From: Streptomyces sp. NBC_01275
GTDB lineage: Bacteria > Actinomycetota > Actinomycetes > Streptomycetales > Streptomycetaceae
Length of the DNA: 64,000 bases
Reading direction: 5' to 3'
Assembly (NCBI RefSeq): GCF_026340655.1
Contig: NZ_JAPEOZ010000001.1
Span: forward strand, 7,688,001 to 7,752,000
Position 1 is the first letter of the stretch; each line of letters starts with the position of its first letter. Shown here in pieces: positions 1-12,000 of the stretch. A program made the position numbers and the translations under genes. The notes beneath the pieces are model-generated. The model was not told where the DNA came from. It made no database searches and worked only from the letters and a program-made list of their open reading frames with translations.

Positions 1-2
1 TG

Positions 3-3000
3 CCCACCTTCGAGACCCGGCTCCTGCACCTCGAACAGCCCGACCCCCAGCAGTCCGCAGCCGCACGCCTGACGGTGGCCAAGGCCCTGGCCACCGGCCG
101 CGACCCGTACAACGTCTACGCGCTCGCCGCCGCCCACCTGGAGTTCGAGGGCCTGCTCGGGGCGGACACCCTGATCACCGGCACCGGCACGGTGGGCGGC
201 CGGAACCTCACCGGGTCGGACCTCGCCCGCCGGGTGAACCTGGACAAGTGGCTGGCGCCGTCCGCCACCCCCGAGGCCACGGACCCCGCCCTCGCGGACA
301 CGCCGTGGGGGTCGGCGCTGCTGGCCACCGCGGAGGCCCTGGGCAACGGGTGGCTGCGGATCCGGAAGCCGGGCGGGCCCTGGTACTACGTGCTGGAGGA
401 CGAGTACGTCGAACTGCTGGCCCGCGACCCCCGGATCTTCGGCACGCCGCTGCGCGTGCCGCTGGTGCTGGGGATACCTGAACTCGGCTGGTTCAACCCG
501 GACCTGGCGCCCAAGCTGATGGTCAGGCTGGGCCGCGAGATCATCTCCACGGACGACCTGCTCGACCTGCACAGCGACGACCCGGACGACCCGGACGTCC
601 CGTCCAGGATCGACACCACGCGGCGCGACGTCGCCCCGGTCTGGAACCGGCTGTCCCCCCGGGGCGGGGCGGGTCCGGGCGCGACCGGCGTTCCCCACGG
701 GTCGTCGGGCGCGGTGGGGGTCAGTACGGGTGCGGTGTCGGCGGGGGCGCCTGCGGCGGGCCTTCACCCCACCCCGCCCCTTCCCGAAACCGGGGAACTT
801 CGTCCCCCGGACCCCCTGGTACGCCCTTCGGGCGTGCCCTCAAACGCCGGGCAGGCTGAACTGTCAGTCCCGCCGCAGGCGCCCCCGCCTCCGCCCCCAC
901 CCGTACCCGCCATCACCGTCACCCCCCCGGCCGAGGACGGCACCCCCGCCACGCCCCCGGCCCGTACCGTGCCCGAAGCCCCCGGCAACCGGATCGACGA
1001 GGAGTTGGAGGCCCGCCGCCCGGCCCGGGTGGACCTCGGGATGCTGCCGCCGGGGGCCGGGCACGGGCCCAGTGTCTTCAGCGACGGGAGCCGGCTGCCC
1101 GGCTACCTGGACGGGCTGCTGCCGCTGCCCGTCGACCCGGTGGACGTGCTGCCGCTGACCGCCCTGACCGGAACCGGCACCGACGCGGAGGCCGTCACCG
1201 AGGCCGTCACCGAGACCCTCGCCGAGCTCGGCCCCGACCCCGACCCAGACCCCGAACCCGAACAGTTCGTCATCGGCTCGGAGAACGCCGTCCTGCGCGG
1301 CACCGAGCAGACGGCGGACACCATCCTCGCCCGGCTGGACGGGTCCCCGGACACCCGGCCCAACCAGCAGCCCGTACGGAAGCGCAGGCGCCGCCCCGGG
1401 GCGCCGGTCGGCACGCTGGACGAGCGGCTGCGCCAGGCGCTGAGGTCCGACCCCCGGCCCTTCTTCCAGCCCGAGGGCCACCGCTTCACGTACACCACCG
1501 AGTCGGGCCGGGTCCGCGTCCTGTACGTCAAGGCCCGCACATACGCGGACTGGGAGCGGTTCTCGGACGGCGAGAACGCGGCGGGCGCGACCAACGCGGT
1601 CAAGGTCGACAGCGCGCACCGCCTCGTCTCCACCACCGGCACCGCCGAGGTGGTCGCCGAGACGCGGCAGATCGGCCCCGGCATCCCGCTCGGCCCGCCG
1701 TCCTGGCCGGTCGCCCCGTTCGGCCGGGGCACCGGGCGGGTCGGCCGGCACCGGGGTGTCGTCTTCGTGGCCCACGACCAGGTGACGAGCCAGGCCGAGA
1801 CGCGGCACGCCGACGGCTCCCATCTGCACCTGGACGACGTGTACTTCGACATCCGGGTCGCCGACAACGAGCACGAGATCCCGGCCCGCCCGGGTGTCCT
1901 CGGCACCCGTTGGTGGGCCCGGCCCGCGCTGGAGCGACTCGCCGAGTACACCTCCGGGTTCGGGGTGCGCAAGGGTCTCGGGCTGCGCCTGCCGGACAGC
2001 CTGACCAGCGAGTGGACCAAGCCCCCGCTGCGGGCCCCCGCCGAGATGCGGCTGGGGCCCGGCTCGGACTACCGCCTCGTCCGCACCGAGGGCTTCGCCT
2101 CCGTCGAGCACGTCCACGCCTGGGCGGTGGGCCGGCTCGGCGTCGTGCCGGAATCCACCGCGCACACCGCGCTCGACAAGCTCTTCACCCCGGAGTCCAT
2201 GAAGCGGATGTCGGAGCGGCTGAGCAGGTCGATGGTGGTGAGCGAGCCGCTGCACACCGACGACAGGCACCGCACCCCGCTGGGCGCCTTCACCATCCGG
2301 GTCGAGCCCGGCAGGGCCGTACCCGCCAAGGAGAGCGACCGGGCCGCCATCTGGAACATCGGCCAGACGACGATCAAGAACGAGCGCAAGCAGACCAAGG
2401 CGTGGTTCAAGGAGGTGGCCTTTGCCGGCGGCCCCTCGATCACCGCCAACCCGCTGGCCTGGCTCGGCGACATCTTCGGCTGGGAGTCGGCCCGGCTGCG
2501 GGCCCAGTTCGGCCCCACCGCCCGTTACGGGCACACCTCGGGGCGCACCACGATGACCGGCGGCTCGGCCGCCGACAAGTCGATGGGCGCCGCGAAGGAG
2601 GTGCCCACCGTCGAGTACAAGGTCGAGAAGATCGTCTACGTGCAGAAGACGGGTGACCCCGAGCCGACACGGTTCGTGACGTGGAGCCTGGACCGGATGA
2701 CGGTCACCGAGGCGCGGCGGCTGGCCGGTTGGGACGACGGGACCGCCCTGCGCGGGGCGAGCGGCGCGGAGCCGTACGCCCCGGCCTTCCTGACCCAGGA
2801 CAACCCGCAGACGCTCGGGGGGAGCCGGGTGGAGCAGTTCCTTCACGCGGACGGGCGGTACACCAACCCGGTGCCGGTGCCGGTGCCGGTGCCGGTGCCG
2901 GTGGCGGTGGCGGTGGCGGAGACGGGGCCCGTCACCGACGTGCCTGCGACCGACGTGCCCGTCACCGACCCGCCTGCCATCGACCCGCCCGTCACCGACC

Positions 3001-6000
3001 CCGCCGACCCCGACGCGCCCAACCCGGCCAACCCGGCCAACCTCGACGTCCTGTTCCCCACCGACCCGCCCGCCCCTGCCCCTGCCCCCGCCCGGGAAGT
3101 CACCTTCCTGGACGCCGCCACCGACCAGGTCCTCACCACGCTGGCCGCCAAGTACCCGACCATGGTGGCCCGGTTCACCGACCTCGGCGACCCGAAGAAA
3201 TTCCGCAGCATCTCCGTCTACAACGCCGTCCTCCAGAACACCACCACCGTCATCAACGCCCTCACACACCACACCCTGGCCGGCAACCTCAAGGAGGCCG
3301 TCCCGCTGGGCCTCGACCTGGCCCTGCTGGAGCCGGGCCGGATCACCCACACGTACCGCCGCATCCGGCTGGACGTGGAACTGACCGGCCGCCGCTACGA
3401 GGGCACCCAGAACGACCTCGGCCTCACCCACACCGTCATCGGCACCAGCAGGGCGGACGGCTCCCGGCAGGCGACCCAGACCGCCGAGGCCGGCTTCGAG
3501 TTCACCCTCTCCTCCCGCAACACGGCCACCGACAGCGAGGGCCGCCCGGCCAACGCGGTCACCACGCAGGCCGGTTTCCAGGCGGGGAGGACGCGCCAGG
3601 ACAACACCGCGTACGGGATGACCGCCTCGTACGAGACCGAGCACGCGCGCCCGGCGCCCTCGCACCTCTTCTCCTACGACCTGCGGCTGACCGTCAGCTC
3701 CAACGGCTACTGGCGGTTCCGGGGGCTCCTCCGGGGCATCACGTTCGGCGTGCTGGGCACCGAACTCTTCGGGTTCTGGCCGCAGCCCCCCGTGGACCTG
3801 ATCGGCGGCACGGCCGGCGACCCGATCACCGGACGGGTGCTGCTCAGCGTCGCCGACGCCGAGATCCCGGACAAGGACCCGCACGCCGAGGGAGCAGTCA
3901 ACCCGTACCGGCCCACCGGACCGGCCGAGACCACCGTGCTGGACCCGGCCAGGGCCCGGCGGCTCACCACCGGCCTGCTCACCGACGAGGACCGGGAGGC
4001 GGGGCCGGGGCCCACCGACCCGGACCGGTCCCCGGGCCGGCTGCACGGCCAGCCCCACGAGACCCTCGCCGTGCTGCCCACCGGGGGCACCCCCGGCCTC
4101 CCGGACCTGGTGCTGCGGGACGCCTCCAAGGGCTTCGGCGACCGGCTGCTGCGCCGCGAGAACCCCAAGGGCGCCTGGCAGTTGACCCAGCCGGGGGCGC
4201 CCGCCCACGAAGCCTCCGTACGGCCCCACCGGCCGCAGTACCTGGCCGCCGAGTTCGACCAGGCCTCGGGCCCGATGGGCTCCCGGGTGACCGGCCTGTG
4301 GGGCAAGGGCCCGTACGTCGACTGGCTGGCGACCGTCGTCCACCAGGTGCGGGTCACCCGGCTGCGCGCACTGGGCCGACCGGTGCCGGTGGCGACCACC
4401 ACCGTGGTCAAGTCGTCGACGCAGGCCGGGGGTTCGTCGATCAGAACGCACTTCAAGCAGGTCGGCGGAACCTTCCTGTACGGCCACTCGCACCCCGAGG
4501 CGAGCGTGGGTACCTACGGCTTCGTGCTGCGGCCCTGGAAGCGCGCCCGGGGCCGGGCCGTCACCACCACCCGCTCGGTCACCTCGGGCCTGGGCCTGGT
4601 GATCGGCGGCATGCACGTCCTGACGTCCGGCGACGCCGCGCACGAAGTCGCCGCGTCGGTACGGACCACGGGCCTGCTGCGGTCGCTCGGCCGCTATATG
4701 CCGGGCGTGCCCTACGGCACCGCCGGCCGAAGGCAGTCGGTGCCGGGCGGCTGGCTGGGCTACCTGCCCGAGCGCGTCGCGCACCGGCTGGGCCTGCTCA
4801 ACGACCAGCTGGGCCCCGGACCCGAGTACGACCGCCGCCCGTGGCGCCAGCACGACTGGTTCCGGGCACGGCCGTTCGCCGCGTATCCGGTCAACACCCT
4901 CGACGCGTCGAAGGTGTTGGCGAACATCGACAAGCAACTCCGGAACCTGGGCATCGACGACCCGGGCCGGGAGAGCGTCCAGCACCTGCTGTCGGGCCGG
5001 ATCACCCGGGCGCTGCGCCGCGAACTCGGGGGCTCCGGCGCCTCCGTGCCGGTCCGCGTCGGCGGCCCCGGCTGGCGCACCATCCGGATCGGGGGCCGCT
5101 CGGTGCGGGTCCGCGCGGAGCTCGTACCGGACGAGGGCGGCCAGGAGTTCGTCGGCCTGTGGCCGGGCACCGAGACCGAGGACGGCCGGGTCGCCACCAC
5201 CGTCCTCACCACCGGCGTCAGCCAGAACCGGGGCAGCGACATCGGCACCCTCATCACCGAGAACGTCCACACCGGGAACGCGATCGCGCCGGCGGCCGGG
5301 CCGTCGTTCCAGGAGACCGGCTCGACGCGGCAGCAGGTGTCCGCGGAGCAGTCCGCGACGCACGCGAAGAACTGGCGGGCCGTCTCGAAGGGGCCGCACG
5401 CGGAGTTCCGGACGCGGTACCGGTTGCGGGTGACGCTGGAGGTGGGGACGAAGCGGGGGGAGGCGCCTGCGGGGCCGGTGCGGGCGGGGGCGCCTGCGGC
5501 GGGCCTTCACCCCACCCCGCCCCTTCCCGAAACCGGGGGACTTCGTCCCCCGGACCCCCCAGTACGCCCTACGGGCGTGCCCTCAAACGCCGGGCAGGCT
5601 GAAACGCCGAACCCCCGCCACCGCCTCCTCGTCGACGAGGAGATCGGCTCGATCACCGACCTCGTCCCGGTGAGCCTGATCCGCCCCGGCACCCTGCCGA
5701 GCACGGACACTGCCCCCGGCACGGGCGACACCGGCACGGACACGACCCCCGGCACGGGCACGGAGACCGGCACGGGCGACACCGGCACGAACACCGGCCC
5801 CGGCACGGACACGGACCCGGCCCCCGACCCCCTGCGCCCCCCGGAACCCACCCTCCCCGCCCCCCGCCTCACCGTCCTCACCGGTGAAGCCAACCCCCTG
5901 CGAGCCCAGGACCCCGCCGCCGCCCTCACCGCCTGGGCCGCCGTCCCCCACCCGGACGGCACCACCCGCCCCTTCCAGATACCGGCGAACGGCATCCTCG

Positions 6001-9000
6001 TCCGCGACGTCGTCGGCGACGACCGCGTCCGCGCCGCCTCCACCGTCGCGCTCGGCAAGGCGTACGACAACCGGCTGGCCGGCGCGGACGGCGAGCTGAC
6101 CGGCGACGAGCTGGGCCAGGCGCTCGTCCAGGCCATGCGCACCCCGCTCACCGCCGAGGGCACCGCCTCCGCCCAGGCGCTGGAGGACGCGTCGGGGCCG
6201 GGCCCGCTCAGCGCGTTCTTCCACGAGACCTCCCCCGCGTGGGGCGGCTACCGTATCGACGGCCTCACCGAGAACACCTTCACCGACCACGCCTCCTCCG
6301 CCGTCGCCCTCTACACCCGCCCCGACCTCACCGCGGCCACCCTGCTCGCGGTCGCCGACGACACGGGCCTCGAGGCGCCCGAGCAGTTCGTGTACAGCAC
6401 GGCCTCCGACGGCTCGCAGGGCACCACCCAGAACACCCTCATCGGCGGCACGCCCATCCTGCGGTCGGACGCCATCGGCGCGGCCAACCCGGTCGTCAAC
6501 GGCACCGGAGCCGACACCGCCGACGACGACGGCCAGGCGGTGGGCCAGGAGACCGCGTACCAGGAGAACATCAAGCCGGCGCGGAGCCGGGCCTTCCTCT
6601 TCGCCGTCCCGACCACCTGGCTGGCCGTCGCCGAGGTGGACCGGCAGTTCAAGGACGGCAAGGCCCCGACCTGGCTCCGGAACAACCTGGGCGGCACCCT
6701 CGGCCGCAAGCCCGAGGCGGGCGCCGTCGAGGCCGAGACCCTGGTCGTCGCGTGGATCCGCGAGGACATGGCCCGGAACCTCGGTCTGATCACCGACACC
6801 AACTTCCCCACCCGGGTCGGCGAGGCCTGGGACGAGGTCACGAAGGCGGCCACCACGTGGACGGAGGCGGACGCGGAGTACCTGGCGCTGCGCCGCGAGA
6901 TCCCCGAGCTGCGGGAGACCGCCGAACGGGCGGTCGCCACCATGGCGGTGGCCCGCAGGAGGCGCAGGGACGCGCAGCGGGCGCTGGGCACGGAGTACAC
7001 CGCGGCGGAACGCGCGTACGACCTGGCGGTGCGGGCCGCCGAAGCGGCGACGCCCGTGGAGGTGCCCGCCGCCGGCACCGTCACGGACCCTCCCGGCGGG
7101 TTCGCCGACCGGCTCCGGGCCGCCGCCGACCTGGTCACCCGGGCCCGTACGGAGCTCGGGGAGGCGCTGCTCCTCGAACTCCTCGTCACCTCCCCCGCCC
7201 CGGAGGGCGAGGACGGCCCGCTCGCCAAGGGCTTCGCCGACGCCGTCACCGCCGCCGAGGCCCGGGTCGACCGGGCCCGGAAGCAGCTGGTCCTGGCGAC
7301 CGAGGCGATCACCACCGTACGGCGGAACGAGCTCGCCCGGCTGCTCGTCCCGGCCGACCGGGCGCGCGCGGATCGGCGGGCAGCCGCCGACCAACGGATG
7401 CGCGAGGCCAAGGAGTCGGCCGACACGGCGGCCCGGGCGATGGCCACGGCCGCGTCGGCCCTGGCGACCCGGCTCCAGAAGACGGCGGCGCAGCGGGAGC
7501 GGGCCGAGACGGCGGCCGACGAGTTCCACCGGGTGCGGGGGGAGACGGACCGGCTGACGCGCTGGCACCAGCTCCCGGCGGACACGGGCACGGGCACGGA
7601 TGCGGATACGGGTACGGGCACCACGACCGGCACGGGCACGGGCACGGGCACCACGCCGGGCACCGGCACGGACACCACCGCCCCCGCCCCCGCCGTGACC
7701 GGTACGGACACCACCCCGGCCACGACCGGCACGGACACCGTCACCACCGCCCCCGCCGTGACCCGGGCCGGGCTGCCCGAACCCACGGTCACCCCGCATG
7801 TCGCGCCGACCCCCGACCCCGACACCGAGGCCGAGGCCCCCCGGGAACCGGTCTACAGCCGTGTCACCATCGACGTCGGCGACACCACCCGCCCCCTCGG
7901 CCTGACCGGCCCCGACGGCCGGACCCACCGCCTCATCGACGTCCACCGGGACGGCAACGGCTTCTTCCACGCCCTGGCCGAGGCCCGTGGCTACGGGGAG
8001 ACCGCCAAGGAGCTGCGCGAGGCCGTCGCCACCGAACTCGACGGGGTCCCCGACGACTCGCCGCTCCTCAAACGCGTCACCCCGGACCGGCCCGACACCT
8101 TCACCGCCGAGGAACTCGCCGCCGCAGGGCTCGACCTGGGCACCGACACCCCGCAGCGCCGCGAGTTCGACGCCCTGGGCGTCATCCCCGACTCGGCCGG
8201 CGACGCCCCCGAACGCACGCACCAGCCGCTGAGCCCCGCGCTGCGCAAGGCGCTGGCCGTCGCCCAGCTCCTCCGCCCGGCCGACGCCGAACGCGACCTG
8301 GGCTGGGACCACGGTGCGGCGGACCTGTGGCCCACGCTGGCGGCCCGGCTCCCCGTACCCGGCAACCCGGGCATCCGGATCGTGACGGAGGACGGACTCC
8401 ACCACGACCACGGCCCCGACCCGGACCAGCACCTCACCGCCGTCCCCCAGGTCGTCCTGCACCTGGCCGACAGCCATTACCAGGCGGTGCACCCCGTCCC
8501 GGAGCCCGAGGGCACGCCCGTCACACCGGCCCCGGCGACCCCGCCCGCGGAACCGGCCGAGCGGGGGCCGCTGCCGGCCCACACCCGACGGCCGTGGCTG
8601 CGGCCGGAGTCGACCGACACCGCACAGGACACGGCAGAGAGCACTGCAGAGGACACTGCTTCCGACAGCACCGCGCCCGCACCCGCACCCGTCTTCGACT
8701 CCGCCTCCGACCCGGCCCGGCTCACCGACCCCGACGGCCACACCTACCGGCTCGACGCGCCACCCGTGGACGGAAACCGCTTCTACGCCGCCGTGGCCAT
8801 GGCCATGAACGGGGCCGGGCTGCGGAGGCCCGACAACAGCGAGTACGCGCCCGAGGACCTGTCCCGGCCGTCCGACCGGCCGCTGCCCGACACGGCGCTG
8901 CTCGACCCCCGGGCCACCTTCAGCGCCGAGGAGCTGACGGAGGCCGGGATCGTGCTCACCGCTGCCGAGCGGCGGAGGTTCGAGCGCAGCGGCGGCCGGC

Positions 9001-12000
9001 TGCCCCTGCCCCTGACCCTGACCCGGGAGCACCAGGAGGCCCTCGTCCGGGCCCAGTTGGTCGCGGCCCGGCGGTGGGACGCTCCCACCGCCCTGCTCGC
9101 GGCGGAACGCCTCGCCCAGGATGCGGAGCTCCATCTGACCCTGGTGCACGAGAACGGCACGATCGACACGTTCGGTACGGCGCGCGGTACGGGCGCCGAC
9201 ACGGAGAACGCCGTGACGGTGTACGAGCGCGGCGACGAGTTCCTCGCGGCGCTGCCCGAGGGCACCCGCAACCCCAAGGGCCCGTACAACCACCGCACCA
9301 CCCCGGCCCCGACCCCGACCTCGACCCCGGCGGTCCTGCCGACGCCGCCCCCGGACGACACCCCGACCCCGGCCCCGGCCCCGGCACCAGCCCCGACCCC
9401 GGCCCCGGCACCAGCCGAGAACCCGTACGACGGCGACTCGGACGACACCGACCTGTACGACGACGACCGGCGCACCTACGACCGGCGCGACGCCGCCCCG
9501 TCCTACGGAGCGCTGCACGACAGCGACCCGTACACCCCCGCCTTCGCCGAGTTCGACGGCCTGCCCCGCCCGCGCGCCCTGTCCGACCCGGAGTCCGCTC
9601 CCGAGGTGCTGGACCGTGTCGGGCTGAAGGCGCTGGTGGACGACCTGGCGCTGGTGGTGCCGCCGGAAGGTGCGCCGGTGAGCCGGTGCCTGACGCTGCT
9701 GGGCAAGTTCCGGGACGCGCTGCTCCAGGGCCAGTGGGGCCGGATGGCCGTGCGGCACGCCTTCACGGCGGGCCGCCGCTCGGTGGACGACTCGGCGCTG
9801 CACATGGCCGGCGCGGCGTCCGGCCTGGTGGCGGGCCCCGGATGGGACCGGGTGGGCTCGTGGGACGCGGTGGCGGACGCGCTGCGGGACGTGGAGCGTG
9901 CGGGGCCGGGGTCGGTGGCGCTGGTGCTGGCGCGGCGGCCCGGGTCGGTGTCGGCGGAGCCGGGGCGGCGGCCGGAGGACGGGCTGGGGCACGCGTTCGC
10001 GGCGTACCACCTGCCGGACGGCGTGGTGTGGGTGGACGTGTCGCGGGACAAGGACCACCGGGTGCTGTCGGAGCCGCCGGAGATGACCCTGTTCGACGCG
10101 CGGGCGATGGTGATCGACCCGTCCGGGCAGGTGGTGACGGACCTGCTGCCGCCGTTCGCGGAGTCGTCGTCGACGGCGCACGCGCTGCTGGACGGGGCGG
10201 TGCGCGACGCGTACGCGGGCGTCGGCACCGGGGTCAAGTACCGCCATCCGACGCAGATCGAGGTCTCCGAGGGGCTGTTGCGGAGCCTCGGCACCCCGCC
10301 GGGGGAGCAGCCCGATCTGCGGAGGGCGGTGCTGGCGCGAGGGCCCGGGGTCAAGGTCGTCCTGGGCGAGGCGACGTTCCACTTCGACCCCGCCACCGGC
10401 GGGCTCGTCGACATCGCCTCGCCGTCGCTCGCGGGGTCGGGGTTCACGGAGGTCAGTTCGTACGTCCCGGAGGTCGTCGTCGATCCGGCGGCCTCGGTCC
10501 CGGGCGAGCCGCGGCAGTCCCTGGTGGAGGCGGAGGTCCGGCGGGGGCAGGTCCGTGACCGGCTGGCGCGCACGGTCGGGGAGGGCGCGACCTCGCTGGA
10601 GGACCTGCTGAGCGGTCTCCCGGACTGGGAGGTCACCGAGGCCGGCAAGGCGGCCACCGTCCATCCCCCCGCCCTGGACTACGACAACCTCTCCGCCACG
10701 CGTTTCTCGTCGGGGACCCCCGCGGTGGGCCGCGCGCTGGTCCTGAGCCAGGCCGTCGACGGGTCGCCGCACACGGACCTGCTTCCCCTGTTCATGGCGG
10801 GGAGGGAGTTCGGGGAGCGGGCCGTCGGCGAGTTCGTGGGCGCCATGAACCTCGGGCGCGGCGCGGTTCCGTCGGAACTCGTCCCGTTCCTGTCCGCCGT
10901 CCCCGATGTGGACGAGCTCTGGGGATACACCTGGACGGTGTTCAACCGGATCGGCGCCAAGCCGGTCAACGCCGCGCTCGCGCTGGCGCCCGAGAACTGG
11001 GTGCCGATCAGCAGCATGCAGCCGACGGCACCCCGGTCCGCGCTCGACGCCGTCAGGCGGGCGCTGAGGCCCGGCGAGCACGGCTCGCGGGCCTTCCTCG
11101 GCGCCAACCACGACAGGCTCAGCGCCATCGCCGAGGAGGTGCTGACAGATGTACTGGCGCGTCTGGCCCAGCTCCACCGGCCGGGCGGGGCCGTCTCGTA
11201 CCCGTTCGTCGACGACACGGTCGGCGACGATCCGACCCCGCGTGCGCAGCTGACCGCCGCGCTGACGGGGCACACTTCCGAGGGGAATCGGATCGGCCCG
11301 TACGAGTCGATCGGCGTCCCGGAACTCCCGGGCCTGGACACCGGCGGCGGGCGGCTGGCGGTCCCACTGATCGTGGACGTGCTGCCGGCGAACACGCTCG
11401 ACGGCACGAGAATCACCGAGGACCGGATCAAGCAGTCCGGCCAGGAGTTGGCGGATCTCGGCGAGGGGCTGTACGCGCGGGCGGTGGCGACCAGGGTGCC
11501 GCTGTCGCCCGAGGTGCTGCGCCGGTCGGTGGAGCGGATTCTGGCCGATCCGCTGGTCCAGCGGTTCGCCGGTCTCCTGGCGATGGCCGTCACCGGCGTG
11601 CCGCAGGTGGGTGATGCTCCACCCCTGCGGCTGCTGAACCTGGCGGACCAGCTGAAACTGGCCACGACGCTGGGCCGTCACGCCCTGGGGCACACCCGGT
11701 GGTCGACCGACCCCGATCCGGCGTACCGGCGGCTGGAGGCCCTGGTGCAGCGGGCGGACGAGCTGCTGGTGAACGGGTCCGTGCCGCTCGGTGCCGACCG
11801 CACGAGCTTCCAGCAGGCCGTCGAGAACGCGCGGCGGGGGCTGCGGCTCCTGCATACGGCACCGACGCCGGCGCCGGACGTGATCGAGTGGAAGCCCGAG
11901 ATCGCGGCTCTGGACGAGTCCATGGTCCCGGTGGACCGGTTGTGGCACGTCACCCACCGGAATGCGGCGGACGAGCCGGTGGGGGTGTCGTCGCGGCGCG

